64,000 nt of DNA from Ganoderma boninense (Eukaryota > Basidiomycota > Agaricomycetes > Polyporales > Polyporaceae): NCBI GenBank assembly GCA_002900995.3, contig CM035305.1:4262467-4326466 (forward strand), read 5' to 3'. Within the stretch, counting starts at the first letter, position 1; every line of letters starts with the position of its first letter. The notes beneath the pieces are model-generated. The model did no database searches, was not told the origin of the DNA, and saw nothing but the letters and a program-made list of their open reading frames with translations. Positions 22,856-34,514 of this stretch are shown piece after piece. The position numbers and the translations under genes were made by a program.

Positions 22856-23277
22856 GAAGAGGGGAGCGTCGGGAAGGCTTGCCCCACTTTCGCGACTCGC
22901 GAGAACCCTGGGGCGGGGGAGGGAGGGGGTGATCGTGTCGCCCGGGCGTCGCTCGATGACGCACTTTCCAGGAACAGGGCCAGCGAGGGTGTCGGATAAG
23001 TATGGCCGATTCCACCGTCGGCTGGTAGTATAGCACACCAATAGCACACTGGGCACAGACTGGCATCGATATACAAGATACCTGACAATTGCGCATGTAC
23101 TATTCCCAGCCCTCGACCATCGGTCGTGCGAAGCACACCAACGGGTGACACGGTCTTTACGTCTATCATCGCGTCTGCCTGACATTCGCCCATCTTCTAC
23201 TGGCCCCGCTTCCGACGGGTTCCTCCAAGTCTCCAACTCCTGCGAACTTGTGGGGATGCCGAACTCGTACCTGGGCC
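22856..23277. other. Convergent spacer, amidase / PRODH-1
   Basis: This 422-bp stretch lies between two convergent stop codons. It must contain both 3' UTRs. Open frames crossing it are continuations of coding frames in the wrong register. No further gene is seen. Confidence 0.5.
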
Positions 23278-25792
23278 TCAGCCGAAGATCCTCGCCACAA
23301 TCTCTGCCGCAGCGCGCCTGCGCTCCTCCTGCGCAGCGCCGTTGCCCAGGACCGATTTGTTCTCGATCGCCCTCCTGCTGAGGTAGGGCATAACCTACGG
23401 AGAAAGCAGCTTAGCAAACGAAAGCGTGGCGCGTGAGATTGTCAGTAACACTGTGATCAGCACGTCATTCATCTCCGTCCCTGGAGATGGCGTGTTCCCC
23501 CCCCCCTCCTTCCCCCCGACACGCCGACAAGAATAACGCGAGCTAAAGGCTGAGCCAAAAGAGAGGAAAGGAAACCCTTCTGCGCACCTCGGAGAGCCGG
23601 CCATACGGGATGTACTTGATCACGAACGGCGCCGACGAGTGCACACGGTCCACCAGGGAGTTCGTCAGCGTCGCCGTCATGCCTGGCCCGCCAAGCAAGT
23701 AACGCGCATACACCGAGCGTGCGCACAGCGAGCAGTCAGCCTCCGCAGCCCAACGACAGCCGTACACGCACGCAAACGCAACACCCACCGTACAGCTGTC
23801 CCATCGTCACCCTCTCAGCGACCGCGTCCCCGACGCTCACGACGCCATGCGCATCAGGCGTCCCCAAGCGCTGCCTCACAAGCTCGTCCACGACCAAGCC
23901 CGCGCTCTCCCAGTTGTGCGTCCCGAACAGCACGCCGATCGTCGCAATCTTGCTCTTCTTGCCCTCCCTCGCCTCCGAGTCGTCGACGTCCGCGCGGACA
24001 GCCCGAGGAGCGCGCGCACGCACGCGTTGTACCGCGCGTCCGTCTCCGCCTTCTCCGTCCACACGGGCGGGACCGGGTCGGGCGAGATCGAGGGCGAGCA
24101 GCCCTCGCCGCCGCTGAAGCCCTTAGACTGCGGCACGGCGGACTTGTCCTTGTCCGCGCCCGCCGCCGTCGCGGGGTGCGCCGCGAGCTCGTGCGGGTGG
24201 TACGCGCCGCGGACGAGCTTCACGCCCAGCGCGTAGCCGCCCTCGCGCGCGGCTGCGATGCTCTGCGCGAGGTACTCCGGTGTCCTAGTTTACAACGCGA
24301 TGCATCGGCGTGTTGGTTTGGCGTACGTAAATGTGCTGTGAAGGGGGAAGAGTTCGCGGGCTTACCGGCGAAGGTACGCTTGGTAGGTAGCGTAGACGAG
24401 GGGCTGGACCCGTTCGGGCGCAGTCGTCGCCACTTCATGCTGTTGCTTGGGATCGGGAGACCTGGACCACGGCCACGAGCGTGGCCGAGGCGGGGGCGGC
24501 GGGGGAAGCTTGTTGAAATGACGCATCATGTCGAGCGTGAACGCATCTATCGCGGGCTGACGGGCCAAATTGATGTCGTTCAGTTAGGCTTTCATTGTAT
24601 AGTTTAAAGGCCGGATCGCAACCGACCTCGTACCAACTGCAAGTCGCAACCGTGTGCTCAGCGCTCAGCTGTCATTCTCGTAGGGTGTGGCAAGAAGAGA
24701 AGAAGCCCCACCTGTATTCGGCGTCGAAGATGAGGCGGACATCGCGTTCTTGCGCCCGCGTGCATATTTTCACAAGGTCCTCGCGAAGCTCCCGAAGATT
24801 GGCAATGTCAGCTGGGGTCAGCGGGCCTGGTGCGGAGGATGTGGAGAGCACATCAAGGTCTGTGGGCAAGCGGGCAGCCGGGAAACGCGACGGGTGGTCC
24901 AGCGATCTGGGGTCGAGCGGCGATCAGGTACTCGGACAGCCGTCGAAGAGACTCCGCGTCTGCGACCATTGCGCTCTATGACATTGGGGAACAGAGTGTG
25001 TCAGTGCATTAGGCATGCCAAGCAGCGTTTCGGGAGCAGAGTACCAGCTTAATTGCGACCCACGTACGCCGGCCCGTGTGCCCTCGCGTATGCTTGTCCT
25101 CGTAGTCCGCCACGACATCGACGCAGTGCAGTGTCTCGCTGACAATCTGTTTGTGTACCATGGAAGCCGGTTTGTCCTGCTCGTGGTGAGATTGGCCTCC
25201 AGCCGATGCTGCCTCCGCCTGGTCCACCTCGACGCTGTAGGCGAAGAGACATCCAGTGTTCTGTGAACGAAGCTCGTCGATGAGTGGAATGGCGTCCTCA
25301 GCGGTGTCTCCTCCTACGAACTGGATCATACGTCATCATTACTGTCTTTGTGTGTCAGCAAAGGCTACGAACCTGGTCAAAGAAAGTGGCGCGAACCACA
25401 GCTTCTGTGATTTGCTTGAGTCCCGGAATAGCAGATAGTGTTTCGAGGACGGCCGGAGCCGAATCCACCAGCGCGGGCACGGAGCAGAAAGAGTAGACGA
25501 CGTAGGCCCTAATGAGCGTCGCGAGCGACGACGAGGGCCGGTCGCTCGTCGTTCCAACAGGGTTCTTCTCCTTCAATTCTTGCAATTCTTGGGCTCCTGC
25601 ACGGGCATCCTGGAGGAACGCGAACGTTCCCACACCTATCACTGAGGCAGCTGCAATCTTCGTGAGGCCTCGGGGGCTTATAAGTCTGGATTTAGATTGG
25701 GAAGCGGTAGATGACAGTGGCCGGACCCGGAGGGTGGCAGGGACAATACGGCACCTGCCAGGGAAAACCCTGCCTGCCAAAGAGAACAACAT
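23278..25792 (-). CDS. PUT1: Proline dehydrogenase, copy 1 (apparent frame break)
   Basis: PRODH is the mitochondrial FAD enzyme that oxidises proline to pyrroline-5-carboxylate. The N-terminus (MLFSLAGRVFPGRCRIVPAT) is basic and Ser/Ala-rich, as expected for a mitochondrial presequence; I used ATG 25790-25792. The barrel is recognisable by DAEYRW, GYALGVKLVRGAYHPHE, ATIGVLFGTHNWESAGLVVD and the proline-binding YLSRRAIENKSVLGNG, with stop at 23278-23280. Exon positions parallel copy 2. Near 23999-24003 the frame jumps by one base between CVRALLGL and ADVDDSEARE. Copy 2 aligns straight through this point (LISLIRQDVE), so one base, probably a G in a GG doublet, is missing. It is either an assembly error or a disabling mutation. 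A Gly/Ala/Lys-rich linker after RGAYHPHE is longer than in copy 2. Confidence 0.88.
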
Positions 25793-25998
25793 GGTGGGAG
25801 GAGCCAAGGTAAAATGTTCAGCGACGACGATCTGCGTGTCCCAGCATGACCTGGAAGGGGAAGACTAGGGCCCAAGGGGAAGTCAGTCACGGCGGACGTC
25901 GCATGTACGTACGGGAACACGCACCGTGAGCAGCTTGGATAGGCACGCCTCCTCCACGCACGTCGGCTCGCTCGAGCTCGCCTCGGAACAAATGCGTA

Positions 25999-26437
25999 TC
26001 AATGGACTACTATCAACGATTTGTCAATGATAGGGAATAGCTGGCAGACAAGCCTGGTCACCGGAACGCCGACTAGACATCCTTCAGAGTCCGACGTGAG
26101 GAACTGTCGGGCCGCTTGCCGTGCGGCACCTGCATAGAATACGAAGTCTCTGTGCTTCCGACTTTCAAGGTCCGTCAATCTGAAAGTAGTACGCACCATC
26201 GACAGCAGCTAGGATTTCATTAGAGTAGCCGTTTGTCAGACCTGGCCAGTATTGATCAGGACTGAAGCTGCAGAACAGGCGGCGACCGGCTTCGAGGTCC
26301 ATCCAGCAAATGATGGAACAACTAGAATTCGACCGCTCTAATGACCAAAGTAATATGTAAGCTCTACTGCAATGAATAGTGAATAATACAAAGACAGACA
26401 ATATCCATTCCGGATAACCCATGCATACCCAGCACAT
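25999..26437 (-). CDS. Possible small gene between the PRODH copies
   Basis: Very tentative. On the minus strand a reading with WMDLEAGRRLFCSFSPDQYW and GLTNGYSNEILAAVDG joins, across a GTGCGT..TGCAG intron of typical length, to AARQAARQFLTSDSEGC and ends ...DKSLIVVH with stop 25999-26001. The 5' end is unclear; a second candidate intron (GTATGC..TGCAG) lies upstream. I recognise no domain. It could be a small gene, a decayed fragment or chance. Confidence 0.22.
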
Positions 26438-26471
26438 TCACAAACCTTGGTATAGAAGTACAATGCAGCGT

Positions 26472-28623
26472 TCAGCTCGCTGACCCAAACAGTCTAGCCA
26501 CGATAGCAGACGCAGCACGTTTCCTCTCAATAGCCGCGCCTCCATTGCCTAATACCGATTTGTTCTCGATTGCGCGTCGGCTGAGATAGGGCATCACCTC
26601 CGACAGCTTGCCGTACGGCAAGTATTTGAGTACGAACGGCGAAGCGCAGCGAGTGCGCTCGACAAGATGGTCCGTGAGCCCGTCTGACATGCCTGCCGAG
26701 AAGAAGACGAACGATCGATGATCAGTGACTTCTTTCTTTCTCTACACACGGACAAAAGACGGCCGAACGCGAGACTGACCGTAAAGCTGAGCGACCGCAA
26801 CGCGCTCCATAACGGCCTCGCCGATGTGCACCACGCCGAAGTCCTGGGTGGCGAGTCCTTGCTTGACGAGCTCATCAATGACGAGGTCCGCGCTCTTCCA
26901 ATTGTGCGTCCCGAACATTGCGCCGATGGCAGGCCCAGGGGCACCCTTCGCACACGCCTCCACGTCTTGGCGGATGAGCGAGATGAGTTGCCTCACGGAC
27001 GAGTCGTAGCAGAAATCGGTATCGTCCTTGAAAAGCCAGACAGGAGGCATGTTGTCCGGAGATATCGAGAGATCGTGGCTACCGGATGGTGAGGTTGCCT
27101 CAGCACGAGAGCTCGCGGCCGCTTTGTGAATCTCCATCTCATGGGGGTGGTACGCTCCGCGCACAAGCTTCACGCCCAGCGCGTAGCCTTCTGCTCGTGC
27201 CATTGAGATACTTTGCGCGAGATACTCTGGTGTTCTGAGAACGAATGACTGGGTCAGGCCCACGGTTAGTGTGTAGGACTAGCCTGACACTCACCGTCGG
27301 AGATATCCCTGGAAGGTGTTGAAAATCAAGGGCTGAAACGCGTCTGGCACCGGCTGCACGGTCCTCCGCAAGCCAAACCATGAGGGAGTCTGGGGAACAG
27401 GTAGTTTGTTGAATTGTCGCATCATGTCGAGCGCGAATGCGTCGATTGCAGGCTACCACAACATAGGGTTAGGTGTTACACTAACCCCAAGGTCAAGGCG
27501 CATTATTGAACACACCTGATACCAGCTAGAATGCACCGTGTCAGCAACCGGAAACAGATAGAATAGCATCGAGCGCAACGTACCTATGCTCAGCATCAAC
27601 AGTAATACGGATACCTCTTGCACGAGCGCGTTCACCGATGGCCATTAGGTCCTCACGGAGCTCGCGCAGCGAAACGAGATCGGCCTCCGTAAGTGTGTCA
27701 CTAGGGCTTCCTGAGGACAATATGTCTAGGTCGGAAGGGGTTGGACACCCCGGAAAAGCGATGCGAGGGTTGGTCCGTGGGCGGGTATCGACTAAATGCT
27801 TGGACAACCTGCGCAGAGACTCCGCGTCTGGCACCATCGCGCTCTACATGAAACCAGGGTTCACATCAAGCATCACAGCATATAGGTGGTATGCGGCAAG
27901 AGCAGCTCACCAACTTGATGGCCACCCATGTTCCCTTGCCCTTCTTCCCTAACGAATGCTTGTCCTCAAAGTCTGCGGCAACGTCTATGCAGTGGAGGTT
28001 TTCCGCGACAATCTGCTTGTGTGCAGATAGCCTTTCCGCGGAGGACGACTCGGACTTGCCAGCCGCCTCGTCGACTTCGACGCTGTACACGAAGAGCACA
28101 CCCTTGTTCTCTCCGCGCAGACGCTCCAGCACGGGTATAGCGTCCTCCGCTTCGTCGCCGCCTGCAAACTGATGCCCCAGACGCGTCGGATGAGCGAAGC
28201 AGAAGGCGCGACACGTCTACACGAACGCACCTGGTCGAAGAATGTAACCCGGACAATCGCCTCCGTGACCTGCTTCACCCCGGGTATCGCGAGTAGGGTA
28301 GAAAGTACGGTCGGCGACCAGTCGACCAGGAAGGGTACCGAGCAGAGGGAGTATACGATATACGTCCTCACGAGCTCGGAGAGCGGCGCGGTGCGCAGGA
28401 CGCCCTCTACGGGCACTTGCGCCTGTGCATCCGCATATATCGCTGTGGTCGAAAGTGTCAGGCCAACAAACGTGGTTGCAGAAAGCCCTGCTATTGTCAG
28501 ACCCCGAGCACTGAAGACGCGGGGCTGCGGAGGAGGCGCAGAGGCATACGCGCGGAAAGGGAGCTTGGAGTTCGAAAACCTGGCGAACCTGCTGAGAACC
28601 CTCGGGGCGCGGGCTAAGGACAT
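26472..28623 (-). CDS. PUT1: Proline dehydrogenase, copy 2
   Basis: Second complete PRODH, in tandem with copy 1 and on the same strand. ATG 28621-28623 gives MSLARAPRVLSRFARFSNSK, an Arg-rich presequence without acidic residues. Conserved segments in order are GGDEAEDAIPVLERL, IVAENLHCIDVAADFEDKHS, ITVDAEHR, WYQPAIDAF (after an intron), GYALGVKLVRGAYHPHEMEI, AMFGTHNWKSADLVIDELV, the substrate-binding YLSRRAIENKSVLGNGGAAI, and stop 26472-26474. All exons splice in frame. A region of about 40 residues between RGAYHPHE and PPVW is Ser/Ala-rich and differs from copy 1, so the copies have diverged outside the barrel core. Known role: first step of proline use as nitrogen and carbon source, feeding the respiratory chain through FAD. 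Confidence 0.92.
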
Positions 28624-29083
28624 GGGTAGTGTTGGGGAGAGGGAGGAAGAGGCCGAGTCACGCTCAGTAGGGATAGAGGTGTGCGATAAGGGCCCATCGT
28701 TCGGCCGAGGAGGGGGTTTAAAGGAGGAATGGTTGAGGCGGGGGAGGCGGACCAACGTCGCGGACGGATCTCGCGTCGTCCGCTCGCTGGCCCGGGCTCC
28801 CGAACTGCCGAACCCGAACGCGCTCAACCACAGCGCTCCGACCCAACCTTCGGGGAGACCACAGTGACACAGTTGCCGTAATGGTGTGCATGAATTGAAC
28901 AACACATCGATGTACAACATCAGAAAGCCATCGTCTATGGTTACAAAACAAGAGCTCGAGTGGTATGACTGGGGATCCCTTCATCATCGATACATGAGTA
29001 TTCAGGTCTTCCGTTCCCGTCCTTTCTGTCTCTCTTTCCTTCAGATCATCATCCAAGCGACCAGCACCGTCCGGCTCCCCCGC
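28624..29083. other. PRODH-2 promoter / CAND1 3' flank
   Basis: Spacer of 460 bp between the PRODH-2 start and the CAND1 stop; both genes lie on the minus strand, with PRODH-2 upstream in sequence. It should hold the PRODH-2 5' UTR and promoter and the CAND1 3' UTR. Frames running through it are extensions of the PRODH presequence exon. Confidence 0.5.
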
Positions 29084-32000
29084 TCAAGCACCGACGAGCT
29101 CGCGGAACTCGTGGCCCCACTCGGGGGACTTCTGCGTCGTAGCGACGAACGCGTCGAACTTCGGGCTCGCCCCCGCCTGGCTGATCTTGCTCAGCGCCGC
29201 GACAGCCCGGAGCGTACTCCTCTGGAGCTCCGCGGTGCGCTCCAGGTCCTGCTTCACCGTGTCCTTCGTCACCGCAGGGCCCTTCATGCTCTTCTCCAGC
29301 GGCGGCGTGAGGTCGTCCAGACGCTGGGCGACGGCCGTCGGCGCGACCTGTGCGAGACGGAACAGCATCATGTGGCAGATCACCTTGACCTCGTCCGAGT
29401 CGTCCGCGAGACCCGATGCAACACGGCCAAGGAACTCGTGCAGATCCAGTTTGGCCAGGCATGTGTCCAGCTGATACCTACGTGTCAGAGAGCAGGGCAG
29501 GAAGGTTTGCAGCTTGGTACTCGCCAGCGTGTACAACGTCTCGTACGCAGTCTTCCGCGCCTCAAGACCGTCGTCAACCTTGTGCGTCCAGGGTCCCATT
29601 TGCACTGTACGGATGAGGTCCGCGTTGACGACAGTCTCCTTGTACAGACTTGGCAGCAAAGTTGCCAGGTGATCGCGGATGAGATGCGGTCGTGAACGCG
29701 CAGCAGAGTTGAGCGCGGACAGCGCAAGGCGTCGTACGGTCTGAATGCAGATCAACAAATGCATGGGGAGCAAAATCCGGAGATCGTACCAGATCTGCGT
29801 CCGAAAGCAGGGCCAAGAAGTCCAAGATGACTCCGCCCAAAATCTCGTCGAACGAGTTTCCTGCCTCTGCGAAGGTATACCGGATAGCCGACAGCACCGT
29901 AGCCCTTGTTGCGGGGTTCGGGTCATTGATGCGGCCCTGGCGCATGACGTGAATCGACTTAGACGGCTAATGCAAAAGCTTCTCCAACTTACGTGAAGTT
30001 GCGGCAGGTACCGCGTTGGGTGCGTGGTCGTAAGCTTGCCGAGGCATGCAGCAGCCACATTGCGAGTCGTCTCCTCCGCGTTCTCCGAGTTCTCGAACAG
30101 TGGCGTCCAGAGCTGGTCCGCGACAGTCTCCAGTTGGCCATGAGAGCAGTGGGTGACGATCTGGGAGAGAGTGCATTAACGGTCACGAATTTATCTAATT
30201 ATATGGCGCCGTTCCTACTGACCTCCTTCAGAGCGTGCAACGACAACAGACGCTTCTCCTGATCGTGCTCGACCATCTTGACGATGAGCGGCAAGAAGTG
30301 GTGCAGATGGCCGACCGCGATGTTCCCAGCAGCGAAGGCGGCAGCCGTGCGGACTTCTTCCTGCTCTGCGGTGAACTTTTCGATCGCCTGGTTGAAGATG
30401 TCCTGTTGAGGCGACATGTCGCTACAATGTACGTGTTAGTCAGCGTCCCGCCCAGATCATCGCATGCATGTAAACAGAGATCTCACATGAAGCGACCAAC
30501 TTCGCCCATGACGAGCAAGCTCAGGACGACCTGCGACGTCTTCCCCTTGGCCGACGGCTGCGATTCAAAAATCGTCAGGCAGTCTCGCCCCTGGTCACTC
30601 ACGACAACCAACAACACACCTTCAAGTGCCTCGCGAACTCCGCGATCGTACCAGCAGCGACAGCGCGCTGCGAGTTCACGACCTGGCCCACGCACTTCGC
30701 CACATTCGTCAGCGACGCCTCGGCCTTGGGCGCCCTCTCGACCGCGACGACCAAGTTCGGCACGACGTGCGTCGCGATCTGCATGTCCGCCTGCACGAGC
30801 GCGCCGAAGAACTCGAGCAGCGCGTCGAACGGCGCGCCAGACAGGAGCGGCGAGTGCGCGATGTCGTACACGTCCGGGAGCACGTCGCGCTCGACCTCGG
30901 GGAACGTCGTCGAGGGCGAGAGCTCGAGCAGGAGCGCGACGATGTTCAGCGCAGCGCCGAGCAGCGAGATATCGGATGCGTTGAAGTATGGCCGGAGCGG
31001 CGGGATGAGGTTCGCGGGCAGGTCGGCAGGGATGACGGCGTACCTGTCAATGCCAAAAAAAGTCAGAAAACAATTCGCGAGCCCATACAGAATTTTTGAG
31101 ATTTTGAACTACTAACCTTCTGATCAGAGCGTGCAAACAGTTGAACACCTCGATCTTGCCCGTCCTCCCGCTCTTCTTGAGCAGCACAGTGACCCACTCG
31201 ACGCCGCCGTTGACCCACTCGTCCCCAATCTCGACCTTCGTCGCGACCTTAGTCACGACCCTGACCGCGCCGTCCGTCCGGCCCGTCGTCCTGCAGATGT
31301 ACTCCCACTCCTTCCTGTTCTTCGTCCTGAGCACGTCCGTCGCAGACACCCACAGGTCCGCGATGACCTCCTCGGCGCCCGTGCGCACGTCCGCGTCCGT
31401 GTCGTGGTTGCTGAGGCGCCTCACGGCCTCGTCGTACACGCGGTCGACCCACGCGCCGCCCTTGACGGGCTGCATCGCGACGAGAAGCGCAGAGAAGTTG
31501 CGGAACGCCTCGGACGCGATCCGTGGGTGCTTCTCGCCGAGGGCCTGGAGGAGAAGCGGGCTGATCGCGTCGAGCTGGCCCGCGTACACGGGCGGCGCGT
31601 GCTTGGAGAAGAACAGCGTGAGGAACGACATGCAGGTCACCTGCAGGGTCGCCGAGTTCGCGCGGGACGACGCGGACAGGACGGTCTTCGCGCTCGAGAT
31701 GATCTGCGCAGATTGGCTCGCCAGGCATCCGGGGAGCACCGTGAGCAGCTTGTGGAGAAGCGAGAAGCCGGCCTCGAGCGTCGTAGGGGCCGTCTTCGGC
31801 GGCTTGATCTGGCCGAGGAGAGCCTTCGCGAGTGAAGGTACCTGGGACTGCAGCAAGGTGGATGGGGTCTCCTCTACCTCCATGCCCTCGTCGCGTTTGC
31901 GCTTCCCCCCTACCGTGTACTCCGCGTTGCTTTGTGGCGTACCGCCATACACGCCTGTTTGGTTAAGGAGAATGCCATACGTCGACCAGACCTCGAGCCG

Positions 32001-33995
32001 CACCGTCTCTTCGCGATCGCCGAAGCGTGAGATGAGAACGGGGGAAACCTCCTTGTAGAGCGTTGTCAAAAGCTCGGGCCGCGTGGCCACGACTGCAGCA
32101 AGCAACTTCGTTGCTGATCGTCGGATCTTGTAAGAAGTATCCTCATCATCTGAGTACCTTAACTTTACTTCAGCAATTCGCTTCCGAGGGTGATGCTGGT
32201 AGAGAGAACATACTCGTCACCAAGATCTTCGTCATCCTCTTCGTCATCGTCGGCCATATCTTCATCATCATCCTCGCCGTCTCCTGCATAGTTCTGAAGC
32301 ATACTTATATGACGCTGCCTATTTAAGGGAGAGGAGTCAGGGACTTACGGGGTCGTACTTGATATACTGGTTGCCGACTTGAATGATGGAGCCCAAGAAT
32401 GGAGTAATTTCACTCGGGCACCTCAATACGAGTGCTTCAAGGGCCTTCAACGATGTGATTAGTGGGTCGATCAAACACGGGATCCGCCCTATTTACCTGC
32501 AGGCAGCTCTCACGCAGCTCTTCGTCGTCTCGTTGCGAGTCCTTCAGAATGCTTTGGGTAACGTCGCTCAAAGTTGAGGCAATCAAATGTGGTGAGTGAC
32601 GAGCAACAGCTGCGACCAGCTGCACGACTGTGCGCTGCTTTTCAATGTTCGCCGAAGGTGCCAGCCCGGGAACGAGGACAGAAGACAGGAGCGTGGAGAA
32701 CTCTTGCGGTTGAGCATGAGGCAGGAACTGGGCCAGGGTCGTGATCGCACGCTTCCTCACGGCAGGACGTGAGTGAATGAGAACAGGGGTCAGCACGGTT
32801 ACAGGTTGTGGCTCCACATTAGACAGGTAGGCGGGAAATCGCGTGACCAAGATAGACAGAATAGCAAGGGTTTCAATGAGGGTTTCAGGTGGGGTGTTCG
32901 CCTGCGTGGAACGGTAACTCTTAGCAGACAGTCAATGCCTGGATAGAGCAGACTCACATTTGCCATTTGACCAAGGAGCTTAGGCGTAAGCTTCTCGCAT
33001 GCCTTTGACGCGATCTTGCCTTCTGGCGGGAGTTCGGATGTAATTGTCTTCAACGCTATTGCTTCCTGTCAGAAATGTCTCTCAAACCATCACGGCAGGC
33101 AAGAGGCTGTCCTGGGGCCTGACATATGCTCCTAAGAGCTATCACAGGAGTTGGAAATTACTGCATGGCAGGCAAGGGCCTTGGCAATCAATTCACGTCT
33201 CATCAGCTTCTTTGCAAGTCGCATCCGTTCCAATGGACGACGGGAAATGAATAAGACCGGATCATTTGAAGAACCAGAAGGTGTCGTATCCAGACAATGT
33301 CGCGTCCCCGAAGATGTCGAAATGGGAAAGGAAACGAGGCATTGTCCAGCTACTACCTCAGGTACACTGATGCTGCCAGTCCGGAGATCTAGCCTTGCCC
33401 GCCGTCTCGAATAAAGCTCAACTGCCCCAGATAGGGTTCCTGAGCGGTTCGCGGACCCGAACCAGCCAAATGTCTGCGGTAAGGTGAAAAGATGCGATCA
33501 CGTACCAAGACCAGAGATATCTCTCAACTCCTCGTCCTTGCCGGCAGAGAAATCGATCAGCTTGTCCACGACGAACTCCATCTGAGATTCTCGGATGATC
33601 TTGATGAGCTGACCCAAGCTTCTCCCCAGTCGACATCATCGCCCCTCAACCAAACAGTGGCAGACGTACCACTTGACGGCCTGGTTCTTGACCTCGGAGA
33701 TCTTGTCCTCGACGAGCGCGAGCACCTGTCGCAAGACCTTCGTCTCGGTCGTCTCATCGCCCAGAAAGCTGTTTGGATCCTGCTTGATCTCAACAAGCAG
33801 GTCGTTCAGACCCATGTACCTAGCGCGATTCGCGTGAGTCGCGGTGCATACGCGTCCCGCACATCAGGGTCCCTCACCGGAAGTCCTGGTCTGGGGACTG
33901 CATCTAACTCATCGCGCGCGTCAGCTTACGCGTCGCCAATATTGTCCTGAACACACCTTCTCCACCAGACCGTTCATGATATATGTTTTCGTCAT
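29084..33995 (-). CDS. CAND1: CAND1/TIP120, cullin exchange factor
   Basis: CAND1 is an all-HEAT-repeat protein that wraps unneddylated cullin-RING ligases and swaps substrate receptors such as F-box proteins. The N-terminus MTKTYIMNGLVEKM (ATG 33993-33995) leads to GLNDLLVEIKQDPNSFLGDE and, across an intron, VKCLGQLIKIIRESQMEFVV. Further HEAT segments include ALKTITSELPPEGKIASKAC and KLLAAVVATRPELLTTLYKE. An acidic loop (GEDDDEDMADDDEEDDEDLG) sits at about 32.25 kb, where family members also carry acidic residues. KRKRDEGMEVEE at about 31.9 kb is a basic/acidic insert. The C-terminal MMLFRLAQVAPTAVAQRLDD to GHEFRELVGA matches the end of the family; stop is 29084-29086. I found no frame break. 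One intron is 450 nt long. An F-box protein, a CAND1-pathway partner type, is encoded 21 kb away, but that may be chance. Confidence 0.93.
33056..33505 (-). other. Long 450-nt intron in CAND1
   Basis: The exon ending KDEELRDISGL is followed by a GTACGT donor (first base complementary to 33505). The next exon starts ALKTITSELPPEGK after an AATAG acceptor at 33056-33058. The join restores the family sequence in phase. The intron is six to nine times longer than others in the gene, and its interior shows no conserved coding segment. Confidence 0.75.
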
Positions 33996-34514
33996 CGTTG
34001 CGGGCAGAGGGGAAGGGGGATGTGCAAGGGGATGAGGGGGAGGACAAAGTGGCGAGTGCTGTGGCGCTAACTTTATCATAATGGGAACTCGAGGGGCGCC
34101 TAATCAATTCCACCGGCGGATCCTGCGTTCGCGATCATTCGTCGCCCCGAGTCCAGATCCTGACGCACTAGATGGCACACCGAGCCTCGCCGCAGAACCT
34201 CCAGACATTGGCACAACTCGGAGCTTGACATGGCCCCATGACGCATTCGAATGCATCGTTCTACATTATAGGCGAACTCGGCGAGACGGCGACCCGTATA
34301 CACTGTACAACTACTGTAGGAGGTCCATATGTCGTCGTATTCATAGCATGGCGTAGTGTGTAGTTTTATCGATACAGTGCGGGTATGTTTATTCGATGGT
34401 ATATCATAGAACGACGAATAAGTAATCGAGAAACCCCAATCAAAACAAAGCACTCCAAAAACGGGACAAGCACAGCCTAAGTCCAGTCTGGAGAGAGCTC
34501 GCGCGCCCTCCACA
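33996..34514. other. CAND1 promoter / 3' flank of the next gene
   Basis: Spacer of about 520 bp between two minus-strand genes. Reads through it on either strand have no domain. It is somewhat AT-richer than the flanking exons (about 34.24-34.46 kb), consistent with UTR or promoter sequence. Confidence 0.45.

Noticed and set aside
450..24010. Programmed frameshifting or base-insertion editing as the cause of the repeated frame breaks
   Set aside because: The sites share no slippery heptamer or downstream structure I can see, and they fall in unrelated nuclear genes. Sequencing or consensus loss in G/C runs explains them more simply.
28172..28867. 231-codon + strand frame
   Set aside because: Antisense of the PRODH-2 first exon and its promoter; no domain.
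31131..31835. Arg/Leu-rich + strand frames in CAND1
   Set aside because: Antisense shadows of HEAT-repeat exons.
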